Part shown: positions 33,066 through 41,563 of the stretch, in pieces | How positions within the stretch are numbered: the first letter of the stretch is position 1 | How the letters are laid out: each line of letters opens with the position of its first letter | Source of the DNA: Sporosarcina gallistercoris | Lineage (GTDB): Bacteria > Bacillota > Bacilli > Bacillales_A > Planococcaceae | DNA length: 48,193 bases | Assembly: GCF_014836415.1 (NCBI RefSeq) | Contig: NZ_JACSQY010000004.1 | Span: 1 to 48,193 of the forward strand | Reading direction: 5' to 3' | Notes under the pieces: generated by a model | What the model was told of the DNA's origin: nothing | Databases searched by the model: none | What the model saw: only the letters and a program-made list of their open reading frames with translations | Translations under genes and position numbers: made by a program

Positions 33066-34130
33066 TTATAATAGATAATTCCCTACGATTCCCGCCGCAA
33101 CACCTAGCACAACGACAGATGCACTGACAAAGAGAAGGACGCGTTTCGGGAATGATTTTGAAACTAGCAATAATGATGGCAGACTGACTGCAGGTAAAGT
33201 AAGCAACAACGCCGCTGCTGGACCGCCGCCCATACCGTATGCCATGAATGTCTGGATAATCGGGATTTCTGCGGCTGTCGGAATAACAAATAGCATGCCG
33301 CCGATCGCAACTAGTACCAACAGGATAATTGAACTTCCTGTCGCTTCACCTAATTGCGGGAATAACCACCCTTTCACTGCACCCATCAACAAAACGGAAA
33401 GGAAATACGCAGGTAGAATGTACAATGTCATTTTACCGAGACTTTTCAGCCAGCGCGTAAGAAACGAACCTTGTTCTTCCTCAGCAGCTTGCTGCAATAA
33501 CTTCTCCGTGTCTACAGGTTGAACAGCAGGCACAAACCGGTTCGCTAAGTAACTCACGCCAAATGTTAAAATCAGGCCAAACACTAACCGAAGCGCGGTG
33601 AACTTCCAAGACAATACGAATGTCATGAACACGAGCGCTGCTGGATTCAACGTCGGATTCCCAATCCAGAACGCAAGCGCCGCTCCTACTGAAACATTCT
33701 TTTTGCGCAGGCCAACTGCTACAGGCGCTGCACAACACGTACACATCATCCCCGGCACTGCGGCGAGTCCGCCAGCAGCGGTGCTGGCGAATGAAGTTTT
33801 ACCAAGTACGCGGATGAGCCAATTCGCTGGAAGAAGCACTTGCAATAAGGAACCTAATAGAATTCCGAGTACTGCGGCTTTCCAAACAGCAGTAAAGTAC
33901 GTCACTGCATAGTCCCATGCCCCTGCAAAAGAGGCCGACTCCGTTTTATCCGGATCGGATCCTAAAATCGAATCCCCGATGGAATGTGTGGTGATCGCTG
34001 TGATACTTTTGTCTACATACGGCATCCATTTGACGTAAGTAAGACCAATGATTGCAATTGCTAGAAACGTTAAGCTATATAGAAGAACTCGTTTAGACTG
34101 AGCTTGGTGATGTATTTCCGGCTTATTCAC
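33066..34130 (-). CDS. ArsP/DUF318-type permease
   Basis: 354 residues with about eight to ten membrane helices. The signature is PGMMCTCCAAPVAVGLRKK (about residues 124-142), with the clustered cysteines of ArsP_1 permeases, followed by FWIGNPTLNPAAL; a second similar half contains VIPTAAEIPII and GGGPAAALLLTLPAVSLPS. Some family members export organoarsenicals; others are uncharacterised, and no ars genes lie nearby. The start is GTG 34130 with GATGGAGG upstream. Confidence 0.85.
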   Translation of the reverse strand: MNKPEIHHQAQSKRVLLYSLTFLAIAIIGLTYVKWMPYVDKSITAITTHSIGDSILGSDPDKTESASFAGAWDYAVTYFTAVWKAAVLGILLGSLLQVLLPANWLIRVLGKTSFASTAAGGLAAVPGMMCTCCAAPVAVGLRKKNVSVGAALAFWIGNPTLNPAALVFMTFVLSWKFTALRLVFGLILTFGVSYLANRFVPAVQPVDTEKLLQQAAEEEQGSFLTRWLKSLGKMTLYILPAYFLSVLLMGAVKGWLFPQLGEATGSSIILLVLVAIGGMLFVIPTAAEIPIIQTFMAYGMGGGPAAALLLTLPAVSLPSLLLVSKSFPKRVLLFVSASVVVLGVAAGIVGNYLL

Positions 34131-34166
34131 GATATAACCTCCATCTTAAAATTGAACAACTGAATA

Positions 34167-34175
34167 ATTATATCA
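34167..34175 (-). promoter_or_regulatory. Extended -10 promoter of the permease gene
   Basis: Minus strand TGATATAAT (-10 TATAAT at 34167-34172 with a TGn extension), 37 bases before the start codon. No clear -35. Confidence 0.5.
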
Positions 34176-34246
34176 CTAATGAAATCACCATGCTTTAAAA
34201 ATAATTTATCGAAAACTCCAACATTACCGCCTAGAGCAAAAAAATC

Positions 34247-34275
34247 TTGTACAACTAAATTACTTCTGGTAGGAT
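34247..34275 (+). promoter_or_regulatory. Sigma-A promoter of the PyrR-controlled transporter
   Basis: TTGTAC (34247-34252), 17 bases, TAGGAT (34270-34275) with TGG preceding. The start falls about 10 bases before the PyrR-binding hairpin. Confidence 0.65.
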
Positions 34276-34292
34276 AAAAACAATTAAATTGC

Positions 34293-34414
34293 TCCTTTAA
34301 CACGGTCCAGAGAGGCCGGAAAGGGTAACGGATTGTGAGACTGGCTTCTGCCTGGCCTCATGTAATTTGCCGTACTATGCCCTTACTGTCCTCTTGGATG
34401 GTGGGGGCATTTTT
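34293..34414 (+). promoter_or_regulatory. PyrR-dependent attenuator
   Basis: The PyrR-binding hairpin has the standard conserved parts: CCTTTAA, GTCCAGAGAGGCC, AAAGGG, TAACGGATT (34294-34334). A 15-bp G-U-containing terminator follows (34377-34391 with 34396-34410), then TTTTTG. The intervening region (34335-34376) would form the antiterminator. UMP-bound PyrR should cause termination before the MFS gene. The remaining 135 bases to the start codon hold nothing else that I can assign. Confidence 0.88.
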
Positions 34415-34549
34415 GTGCACATTCAACTACTGCACACTCTTTTAATACGCGTTCTGTGAGACGCAAAAAGAGGATGGCAATCGCTGTGAAAACCGGTTCC
34501 ATTCTTCTTACGTTAAGCAACACCCTACAATAGGAAGGAGGAACTTAGG

Positions 34550-35782
34550 ATGAATTATCAAAAGAAAACAGTGGTGGCTTCGGTCGCCGGGCTTACCCTG
34601 GAAGGCATGGATATCATGTTCATTTCCTTCGCAATGACCATGATCATCGCGGACTTCGGAATCGATTTTGCAACAGGCGGACTGATCTCATCTGTCACCA
34701 ATATCGGAATGCTCGTCGGAGGAGTCCTCTTCGGGATTTTGGCAGACAAATTCGGACGCGTCAGAGTGTTCACCTATACGATCTTGCTATTCGCATTAGG
34801 AACAGCGCTTACTGGACTTGCCACAAATATTGAACAAATTTACATCTACCGCTTCATCGCAGGACTTGGTGCTGGTGGAGAATACGGAATCGGAATGGCA
34901 CTCGTCGCTGAAGCGTGGCCGAAAAACAAACAAGGCCGTGCCTCCTCTTATGTAAGTGTCGGTGCTCAATACGGTGTCATCTTAGCTGCATTGCTGAGCG
35001 CACTCATTTTACCGGCTTTCGGTTGGAGAGCATTATTCTTCGTCGGAATCATCCCAGTCATCTTCGCATTCTTTGTGCGTCGTAACCTGGATGAATCGCC
35101 CGAATGGCTCGAGTCTCAGAGAACAAAAAAAGCACAGAAGAAAAAAGAGAATGCCGGGAAACTCCGTTTACTCGTCGCTTCCCCTCGGATTGCGTTTACA
35201 ACAATTACACTCGTAATCATGGCAACTGTCCAAATCGCAGGATACAACGGCCTGATGATCTGGCTGCCTTCCATGCTGCAACAGTCACAAGGCCTTTCAG
35301 TTTCAAGCTCAGCACTCTGGACAATCAGTACAGCAGTCGGAATGATTGCAGGAATGCTCGTCTTCGGACAAATCATGGACAGACTGGGTGCCAAAAAAGC
35401 GTATGGTCTCTTCCTGCTCGCTTCCGCAGTAGCGGTGTTCCTCTACAGCTATGCAACAGGCAGTGCGGGGGTTTTGATCGGCGGAGCCATCGTCGGTTTC
35501 TTCTCCAACGGAATGTTCGCAGGATACGGTGCCCTGATCAGCAGTTTCTATCCCGTGGAAATCCGCAGCACGGCGACGAACACGATCTTCAACTTCGGAC
35601 GTGCGGTCGGTGGATTCTCACCGATACTAGTCGGGTATATCTTGCAACACTATGATATGACTGCCGCAATGATCTACCTTGCCATCCTGTTCTGTGTGTC
35701 CTTCATATTCATGTTGACACTTTCCCATACAAAGAAGGAAACTCCCTCTACAATGAGTACACCTGCAGTTGACGTGAATTAA
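34550..35782 (+). CDS. MFS transporter of the aromatic-acid:H+ symporter type, candidate pyrimidine or orotate carrier
   Basis: 410 residues and 12 predicted helices. MFS signature GILADKFGRVRVF lies between helices 2 and 3, and a related motif (GQIMDRLGAKKA) between helices 8 and 9. GLTLEGMDIMFISFAM in helix 1 and RFIAGLGAGGEYGIGMALVAE (as two adjoining stretches) resemble the AAHS/NiaP group of carboxylate transporters. Control by a PyrR attenuator implies a role in pyrimidine supply. Orotate or a related pyrimidine acid is my inference; uracil and uridine are alternatives. AAGGAGGA lies ten bases before ATG 34550. Confidence 0.85.
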   Translation: MNYQKKTVVASVAGLTLEGMDIMFISFAMTMIIADFGIDFATGGLISSVTNIGMLVGGVLFGILADKFGRVRVFTYTILLFALGTALTGLATNIEQIYIYRFIAGLGAGGEYGIGMALVAEAWPKNKQGRASSYVSVGAQYGVILAALLSALILPAFGWRALFFVGIIPVIFAFFVRRNLDESPEWLESQRTKKAQKKKENAGKLRLLVASPRIAFTTITLVIMATVQIAGYNGLMIWLPSMLQQSQGLSVSSSALWTISTAVGMIAGMLVFGQIMDRLGAKKAYGLFLLASAVAVFLYSYATGSAGVLIGGAIVGFFSNGMFAGYGALISSFYPVEIRSTATNTIFNFGRAVGGFSPILVGYILQHYDMTAAMIYLAILFCVSFIFMLTLSHTKKETPSTMSTPAVDVN

Positions 35783-35792
35783 TCCCAGAACA

Positions 35793-35827
35793 AAAGCCGT
35801 CCCTCATCAATAATGGAGGACGGCTTT
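35793..35827. terminator. Bidirectional terminator
   Basis: AAAGCCGTCC / GGACGGCTTT hairpin between the MFS gene and the convergent end of the spe operon. Confidence 0.85.
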
Positions 35828-35844
35828 CTTCTATTATATATATT

Positions 35845-36705
35845 TCACTTTGACAGGGTTAAGAGCATCTCGCGGATCGTTTTACATGCGACTGCTGTCG
35901 AAGCACCTGACGGATCGTATTGTGGAGATAATTCCACGACGTCCGCTGCGACAATATTTCTGAGTGTTTGCAGCTGTCCGATTGCCGTAAGCAGTTCACG
36001 ATAAGTGATGCCGCCTGGTTCCGGAGTTCCCGTTCCAGGGAATGTCCCCGGGTCCAATACGTCCAAGTCGATTGTCACATACACCGGAACGTCTTTCAGC
36101 GATTGAACCACATCTGCAAGTGTATCCAGTGTGAACTTCTCCAAATGCGTGTGTGTCTTTGCCCACTCAAACTCACTTTTCAAACCGGAACGGATTCCGA
36201 ACTGGTAGATACGGCCATCTCCAAGGAAATCATGGCAGCGCCGGATGACAGATGCGTGCGATAACGGTTCCCCCATATAGTCTTCACGCAAATCGGTATG
36301 CGCATCGATATGGATCACGTGGAGATCCGGGAATTTGTCATAAGCTGCCCGTATTGAAGGTAAGCTCACTAAATGCTCCCCGCCAATCATGAGAAACTTC
36401 TTTCCATCCGCCAAAACTTCAGCGCTGAACGTACCGATTTGCTGAAGAACACGTTCCGTATTCCCGAAAGGCAATTCCAAATCTCCACCGTCAAAAACGA
36501 GAGCATCATCCAGATCTTTGTCCAGATAAGGGGAATACGTCTCCAATCCATAGGAGTCAGGACGGATCGCTTGGCCGGCAAAACGGGTGCCGGGCCGGAA
36601 GCTTGTCGTCCCGTCAAATGGAGAACCGAATAATACGATTTCCGCTTCTTCATATGGCGTTTCACAGCCGATGAATGCGTTCGTAACCAATGCATTATTC
36701 TTCAC
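35845..36705 (-). CDS. speB: Agmatinase
   Basis: Hydrolyses agmatine to putrescine and urea. About 286 residues, arginase fold, with the manganese-binding motifs GGEHL (about 105), HIDAHTDLRE (about 128-137) and TIDLDVLDPGTFPGTG (about 200-215). The start is GTG 36705 with GGGAGG nine bases before it, overlapping speE by 11 bases; the longer open frame up to 36816 is only speE in another frame. Length agrees with Bacillus SpeB. Last gene of metK-speA-speD-speE-speB. The released urea would feed a urease if present. Confidence 0.95.
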   Translation of the reverse strand: MKNNALVTNAFIGCETPYEEAEIVLFGSPFDGTTSFRPGTRFAGQAIRPDSYGLETYSPYLDKDLDDALVFDGGDLELPFGNTERVLQQIGTFSAEVLADGKKFLMIGGEHLVSLPSIRAAYDKFPDLHVIHIDAHTDLREDYMGEPLSHASVIRRCHDFLGDGRIYQFGIRSGLKSEFEWAKTHTHLEKFTLDTLADVVQSLKDVPVYVTIDLDVLDPGTFPGTGTPEPGGITYRELLTAIGQLQTLRNIVAADVVELSPQYDPSGASTAVACKTIREMLLTLSK

Positions 36706-37549
36706 TGTCCAGCGCCTCCCGAACATAACTCGGCAATGCGAATGCTCCGTAATGAAGATCTGTATTGTAATACTTCGTCTGCAAACCGATGGCATTCCAT
36801 GCGTCTGCATCTGCATCTTTCAACGGATCGAGCGACTTTGACGCGAATCCGAAAAGCCAGTGACCTGATGGATACGTCGGCATATGGTATTGATAGACGC
36901 GTGCAACCGGGAAGATCTTTTTGATTTTCGTACGTGCTTTCTTCATATTCTCCGCATACTCCGGGAAATAAGGAGACTCATGCTGGTTGATCAAAATCCC
37001 TTTGTCATTCAGCACCCGATAGCATTCATTGTAAAAGGCTGTTGTGAATAACCCTTCCCCTACTGAAACCGGATCTGTGGAATCCACAAGGATCAAGTCA
37101 AAAGAAGCATCCGGAGCGTTTTGCACGTAAGCAAGTCCGTCGCCGAAAGCGAGTTCCATACGCGGGTCTTCTTCTACACCTGCAGCTGTAATCGGCAAAT
37201 ACTGTTGACACAGGCGGAATACTTGCTCATCGATTTCAGCAAGTACGACTTGTTCCACACCGGGATAGCGCAACACTTCACGTGCTGTACCTCCATCTCC
37301 CCCGCCAATCACGAGCACTTTCTTAATATCCGGGTTTGTTGCGAAAGCCGGGTGGACGATCATGTCATGGTAGATGAACTCATCTTTTTCGTTGACCATC
37401 ATCAAGCCGTCCAATGTGAAGAATGTCCCGAACTCCTTGCCTTCATAAAAATCGATTTGCTGGAATGGTGATTTCTCGCTGTGCAGATGTTTTTCATACC
37501 CGACGGAAAACTTGCAGTCTTCGCTCCACTGTTCTGTATACCAACTCAT
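36695..37549 (-). CDS. speE: Spermidine synthase
   Basis: Transfers aminopropyl from decarboxylated SAM to putrescine. 284 residues: N-terminal strand domain (MSWYTEQWSEDCKFSVGYE), SAM-like site VIGGGDGGTAREVLR (about 85-99), catalytic Asp segment LILVDSTDPV (about 153-162) and PSGHWLFGFASK toward the end. ATG 37549 overlaps the speD stop (ATGA), and the end overlaps speB. Confidence 0.96.
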   Translation of the reverse strand: MSWYTEQWSEDCKFSVGYEKHLHSEKSPFQQIDFYEGKEFGTFFTLDGLMMVNEKDEFIYHDMIVHPAFATNPDIKKVLVIGGGDGGTAREVLRYPGVEQVVLAEIDEQVFRLCQQYLPITAAGVEEDPRMELAFGDGLAYVQNAPDASFDLILVDSTDPVSVGEGLFTTAFYNECYRVLNDKGILINQHESPYFPEYAENMKKARTKIKKIFPVARVYQYHMPTYPSGHWLFGFASKSLDPLKDADADAWNAIGLQTKYYNTDLHYGAFALPSYVREALDSEE

Positions 37550-37980
37550 CCGTTCACACCTGCCAGTACAGGTTTCACTGTCACTTCTTCAATCTCACGC
37601 TCTGCAAACTGACGGATCTTCTCCACCATGCCACGCGGTACTTCAAAGGACTCGGTCTTTTTAGCTTGCAGCTTTTCAGCCAAATAATCCGCCGCTTTCC
37701 ATGGGCTAACCGAATCGCCACATGTGTAGACATCTACAGAAGCGAATCCGTACTCTGGCCACGTGTGAATCGTAAGGTGAGACTCAGCGATAATGACAGC
37801 ACCAGATACCCCGTATGGATTAAAATGATGGAACACTGATTCTACGATGGTTGCCCCAGAATAATCTGCAGCCTCTTTCATGAACTGCTCAATCACTTTG
37901 TTGTTCTCGATAATTTCACTCGGGCACCCATAATATTCAATCAACACGTGGCGTCCTAGCGCCGATAATTCTAAACTCAT
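37546..37980 (-). CDS. speD: S-adenosylmethionine decarboxylase proenzyme
   Basis: Makes the aminopropyl donor. 144 residues, the short bacterial class. Self-cleavage is expected at the Glu-Ser bond in AESHLTIHTWPE (Ser 67), giving a pyruvoyl enzyme; His in TIHTWPE and Cys in VYTCGD are the other conserved active-site residues. The C-terminal ~25 residues (RQFAEREIEEVTVKPVLAG) extend beyond the B. subtilis form. Two bases after speA, and overlaps speE. Confidence 0.95.
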   Translation of the reverse strand: MSLELSALGRHVLIEYYGCPSEIIENNKVIEQFMKEAADYSGATIVESVFHHFNPYGVSGAVIIAESHLTIHTWPEYGFASVDVYTCGDSVSPWKAADYLAEKLQAKKTESFEVPRGMVEKIRQFAEREIEEVTVKPVLAGVNG

Positions 37981-37982
37981 CC

Positions 37983-39473
37983 TTAATATCCCCCTTTTAC
38001 GACAGTCACGCTGCCAGTTCGTTTTGACTCAGATAAAACTGTACCGAATGCTCGTTCATAATAAGCATAATGCTGAATCACTTCACATGTTATCCGTTCA
38101 CCTGGAATCACCAAAGGAATTCCTGGAGGATAAATCATTAATGTATCCGCACTGATCCGCCCAATTGCATCGTCTATTGCAACCGATTCTTGTTCTGCGT
38201 AAAACGCTTCACGCGGTGTCATGACGAGTTCGTTCACCGAATCCACAACCGTCCAGGCAGAGTGGAGAACGTGCGGTTCTGTGCATGTTCTTTCGATATC
38301 CAGCAGCGCCTCTTTCAGGCGTCCAATCGAGGTTTCCGTATCTGCCGGTGTGATCACGGCCATGACGACGTATCCTTCCGCAAGCTCCATCTGGATACCA
38401 TAGCGTTGTTTCAATAGTGAATAAACTTCAAAACCAGTCAGGCCGAGTCCATTCACCCGGATCACTAATTTCGTCCAGTCATACGACTGCTGAAAGCGAC
38501 CGTTCACATATTCACATTTCAACACCTCATACTGTGTGCCTGATTCGATTGTTCGGACCGCTTCTTCGACAATCGGCTTCAGACGTTGGAACTCATTTGC
38601 TCCATGGAGAACGAGTTCTCTTCTAGCTGCATCCAGTGAGCTCATGAGCAAATAGTTGGCGCTCGTCGTTTGCAGCATTCCAGTCACTTTTCTCACTTTA
38701 TCTGCAGAAATACGACTGTCTTGAAGAAGAAGGAGTGAACTTTGCGTAAGGGAGCCTCCTGTTTTGTGCATGCTCGTTGTGACAAGATCTGCTCCCGCTT
38801 GAATTGGATCAATCATGCCATCCATCACTTTTAAATGAGCACCATGTGCAGCGTCGACCAATACGGTGACTCCTGCAGCATGGGCGAGTGCACAAATCTC
38901 CTCAAGATCTGTCATCGTTCCGAAATACGTAGGATACGTAATGAGCAATGCTTTCGCAGTCGGATTTTCTTGCAGTGCTTGTGTGACTTGCTCAACTGAA
39001 ATCCCGTGTGAGATTCCAAAATGGTCATCCACATCCGGTTGCATGAAAGCCGGAACAACGCCACTTAAAATCATTCCGTCAATCACCGATTTATGGCAAT
39101 TGCGTGGGACAAGTAGCGTTTCCCCAGGTTTACATGCCGCTAGGATCATTGCATGTATTCCGACAGATGATCCGTTGACCAGAAAAAAAGCATGATCAGC
39201 ACCAAAACCTTGAGCGGCCAAGTCTTGAGCCTCTTTAATGACTGATTTCGGATGACTTAGCAAATCCAGTTCCGCCATCGAATTGACGTCCATTTTCAGC
39301 GCTTGCACGCCTATTGCATCCCGGAACGGAGTGTTCAATGCTCCCATTTTGTGACCCGGTACATCGAACGAAACCGTTTCGGAATTTGCATATCCGACGA
39401 GCGCGTCAAATAGCGGTGCATCCGTTTGGAGAAGGGTTCTAGTTGGAACTGGCGTCTCTTTGACGATGCTCAT
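37983..39473 (-). CDS. speA: Arginine (Orn/Lys/Arg family) decarboxylase
   Basis: A PLP enzyme of about 496 residues, the Bacillus SpeA/YaaO form lacking the response-regulator-like N terminus. The PLP lysine is in TTSMHKTGGSLTQSS (about 220-235), DAAHGAH gives the PLP-nitrogen Asp, and PGHKMG near residue 42 and a C-terminal IYPPGIPLVIPGE motif are conserved. Agmatinase in the same operon argues for arginine as substrate, giving agmatine; lysine specificity cannot be excluded from sequence alone. ATG 39473 overlaps the metK stop (TGATG). Confidence 0.92.
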   Translation of the reverse strand: MSIVKETPVPTRTLLQTDAPLFDALVGYANSETVSFDVPGHKMGALNTPFRDAIGVQALKMDVNSMAELDLLSHPKSVIKEAQDLAAQGFGADHAFFLVNGSSVGIHAMILAACKPGETLLVPRNCHKSVIDGMILSGVVPAFMQPDVDDHFGISHGISVEQVTQALQENPTAKALLITYPTYFGTMTDLEEICALAHAAGVTVLVDAAHGAHLKVMDGMIDPIQAGADLVTTSMHKTGGSLTQSSLLLLQDSRISADKVRKVTGMLQTTSANYLLMSSLDAARRELVLHGANEFQRLKPIVEEAVRTIESGTQYEVLKCEYVNGRFQQSYDWTKLVIRVNGLGLTGFEVYSLLKQRYGIQMELAEGYVVMAVITPADTETSIGRLKEALLDIERTCTEPHVLHSAWTVVDSVNELVMTPREAFYAEQESVAIDDAIGRISADTLMIYPPGIPLVIPGERITCEVIQHYAYYERAFGTVLSESKRTGSVTVVKGGY

Positions 39474-40654
39474 CAGCACCCGGCTCCGACAGTATCATAT
39501 ACAGATTGTTTTAACGCTTCGACTTTGTTCGTACGCTCCCATGGCAGATCGAGTTCCGTCCGTCCGAAATGTCCGTACGCAGCTGTCGCTTGGTAGCGGG
39601 GAATCCGTAGTTCAAGCATGTCGATAATACCTGCAGGAGTCAGGTCAAACACTTCACGTACTGCACGAAGCAATTGCTCATCAGCAGCGTTTCCTGTTCC
39701 GAACGTATCGATTGCAATGCTGATCGGTTCACTCACACCGATTGCGTATGACAACTGAATTTCACACTGCTTCGCAAGCCCTGCCGCGACAATGTTTTTT
39801 GCGACGTATCGTGCAGCATATGCTGCGGAACGATCGACTTTTGTGCAATCCTTTCCGGAAAACGCACCGCCGCCATGACGGGCTGCCCCGCCATACGTGT
39901 CCACGATGATTTTTCGTCCCGTCAATCCTGCATCTCCATGAGGACCGCCCGTAACAAAACGCCCTGTAGGATTAATGAGTACGCGGAATTGCCCTTGTAA
40001 ATTGAATTCCTCAACAGTGCTGAAGATGATTTCCTCTTTCACATACGCTTCGAACGCTTCTTTATCAAAATCCCCATCATGTTGGATCGACATCAGAATC
40101 GTATCGATCTTCGGTGTTTCTTTTGTCGTATAGTCAATCGTCACTTGCGATTTCATATCTGGACGTGCCCAGCGGAACTGTCCGTTTTTCCGAAGGACGG
40201 ATGCTTTTTTCACAAGTGCATGCGCCAATTCAATCGGAAGAGGCATGAATCCTGCTGTTTCATCCGTTGCATACCCGAACATGAGGCCTTGGTCTCCTGC
40301 TCCGATTTCCTTCGTATCACTAGAAGTATCCACTCCCATTGCGATATCTGGAGACTGGGTGTGAACGAGTACTTGCACGTTGCATGATGAGCCATCGATC
40401 CCAAGTTCATCGTTTGTATATCCGATCTCAAGAAGCGTTTGTCGAGCGATTTTTTCAATGTCCAACACTGCTCCTGTTGTGATCTCTCCACCAACAATTA
40501 CAGTGTTCGTTGTCGTAAATACTTCACAAGCAACCCGTGAAAATGGGTCCTGCGCGAGCGCTGCATCCAGCACTGCATCCGAAATCTGATCTGCAATTTT
40601 GTCTGGATGCCCTTCTGAAACCGACTCTGAAGTAAATAAAATCTTTTCAACCAA
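39473..40654 (-). CDS. metK: S-adenosylmethionine synthetase
   Basis: Makes SAM from methionine and ATP. 393 residues: [20 protein letters not shown] at the N terminus, [15 protein letters not shown] (about 120-134) and [19 protein letters not shown] (about 262-280), which are the MetK signatures. The start is TTG 40654 with AAGGAG nine bases upstream; no ATG is available nearby. It heads an operon with the spermidine genes, its stop overlapping speA. Upstream is a strong promoter and a structured, terminator-bearing leader that is not a recognisable S-box. Confidence 0.97.
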   Translation of the reverse strand: MVEKILFTSESVSEGHPDKIADQISDAVLDAALAQDPFSRVACEVFTTTNTVIVGGEITTGAVLDIEKIARQTLLEIGYTNDELGIDGSSCNVQVLVHTQSPDIAMGVDTSSDTKEIGAGDQGLMFGYATDETAGFMPLPIELAHALVKKASVLRKNGQFRWARPDMKSQVTIDYTTKETPKIDTILMSIQHDGDFDKEAFEAYVKEEIIFSTVEEFNLQGQFRVLINPTGRFVTGGPHGDAGLTGRKIIVDTYGGAARHGGGAFSGKDCTKVDRSAAYAARYVAKNIVAAGLAKQCEIQLSYAIGVSEPISIAIDTFGTGNAADEQLLRAVREVFDLTPAGIIDMLELRIPRYQATAAYGHFGRTELDLPWERTNKVEALKQSVYDTVGAGC

Positions 40655-40691
40655 TTAAATCCGCTCCTTACAAAAAATGTTTTTTGGAGCA

Positions 40692-40725
40692 CAAAAAAAG
40701 CTCTCCTACAACCTAAGGAAAGCTT
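40692..40725 (-). terminator. Attenuator terminator in the metK leader
   Basis: Minus strand AAGCT-T-TCCT / AGGA-G-AGCTT (40698-40725) followed by seven T. A competing antiterminator is visible: GGATAAGC just after the leader's P1 helix can pair with GCTTTCC of this hairpin. Confidence 0.8.
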
Positions 40726-40748
40726 CGATCTGCATCAGCTGCTTATCC

Positions 40749-40867
40749 TCTTATTGTTCACAGTTTCATAGCGAAACTGCGCTCAGGTTGGGCGCCCTAT
40801 CCAAAATTCTTTTGAATGGGTTTGCCACCGCATCGTCGACCCCTCGTCTCCGCGGCTACTAATAAGA
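40749..40867 (-). promoter_or_regulatory. Structured metK leader RNA, riboswitch-like, class not recognised
   Basis: Minus strand element closed by a perfect 7-bp P1, TCTTATT / AATAAGA (40861-40867 with 40749-40755). Inside are GCCGC / GCGGT, a CCC...GGG arm holding ATTC-AAAA-GAAT, GCGC...GCGC and a perfect 7-bp hairpin CAGTTTC-GCTAT-GAAACTG. Conserved-looking single-strand strings include GGTGGCAAACCC and ACGAGGGGTCGACGATGC. It lacks the S-box core strings (GGAGGGACTGGCCC, GGTGCTAATTCC) seen at 10711, and it does not look like an SMK box or T-box. Position before metK and the following terminator suggest a SAM or polyamine sensor. Confidence 0.6.
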
Positions 40868-40891
40868 ATGACTTTATTCATGCTGAAAACA

Positions 40892-40920
40892 ATAGTATAG
40901 GATTGTGTTTTTCATGTCAA
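40892..40920 (-). promoter_or_regulatory. Strong sigma-A promoter of the metK-spe operon
   Basis: Minus strand TTGACA (40915-40920), 17 bases, TACTAT (40892-40897). The start near 40885 is about 18 bases before the leader's P1 helix. Confidence 0.85.
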
Positions 40921-41006
40921 TATATTTTCGAAAATTAATTGAATGAAAATTGAAATGGTTAAATAGTGTTATGAATTTATGCATGCTAGATATAAAGATC
41001 GATTGC

Positions 41007-41045
41007 CGCGGTTGTTTTCCGCTTCCGGAGAACGCTTTCCGTTAG
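41007..41045 (+). repeat. Possible fragment of a dispersed intergenic repeat
   Basis: A GC-richer stretch in an A/T-rich gap: GCCGCGG, TTTTCCGCTTCCGG, CGCTTTCCGTTAGGTG. It resembles the CGCTTTCCGCGG-type intergenic repeats of Bacillales, and its end partly recurs at the right edge of the window (TTCCGCTAGGTGT, 48179-48191). Low confidence without a genome search. Confidence 0.25.
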
Positions 41046-41122
41046 GTGTGGATTCGACAAAAGATTATTGGTAGACTGTAAACCAAGGAATTCAAATTCT
41101 TCTGAAAGGTGATGGATGAACG

Positions 41123-41563
41123 TTGAAACTGATTCTCATGATTTCTGCATTCCCTCTGACAATTGTCATAGTCGGGATTGCCGGGATCCTCATGTATAAG
41201 AAAACTCTCCGCCAGAAAAGCTGGTTTGAAGGCCTTCAACTGGAGTTTGAATCTGTCGATTGTGCGCATACAAAAGCGATTCCCTATGCCAAAACGTTCG
41301 GGATTTCGTTCAAACGAAAAGAAAAGCGGATGAAGAAAGTGATTATCAACAAAAGTGAAATACGGAAGGATGTCACCTACCGCCTCCATTGTGACGCATG
41401 CGGCAAAAAACGCTACTTCCAGATGATTGCAACGCCGGAAGCGACCGCCTATCAGAAACACAGGATTCAGTACATTCTCGGAACATTCGGAGCTATTTTC
41501 CTTGTATATGGTATTATCGTCGCACCAGTTCTTACGTTCCTATCTAAATTGTTTAATCTTTAA
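41123..41563 (+). CDS. Small membrane protein of unknown function
   Basis: 146 residues from TTG 41123, with AAAGGTGAT upstream. One hydrophobic helix at each end (LMISAFPLTIVIVGIAGILM, and YILGTFGAIFLVYGIIVAPV near residue 120-140) flanks a basic cytoplasmic-type segment with a HCDACGKKRYF motif (two Cys). Not recognised. The small multidrug export gene converges on it and overlaps by 11 bases. The TTG start is inferred because other frames are short and this one gives sensible membrane segments. Confidence 0.6.
   Translation: MKLILMISAFPLTIVIVGIAGILMYKKTLRQKSWFEGLQLEFESVDCAHTKAIPYAKTFGISFKRKEKRMKKVIINKSEIRKDVTYRLHCDACGKKRYFQMIATPEATAYQKHRIQYILGTFGAIFLVYGIIVAPVLTFLSKLFNL

Noticed and set aside
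36706..36816. N-terminal extension of agmatinase by 37 residues
   Set aside because: It is the end of speE in another frame; GTG 36705 with GGGAGG gives the expected length.
40749..40867. Canonical S-box (SAM-I) call for the metK leader
   Set aside because: P1 resembles an S-box P1, but the invariant GGAGGGACTGGCCC and GGTGCTAATTCC strings are missing, so I left the class open.
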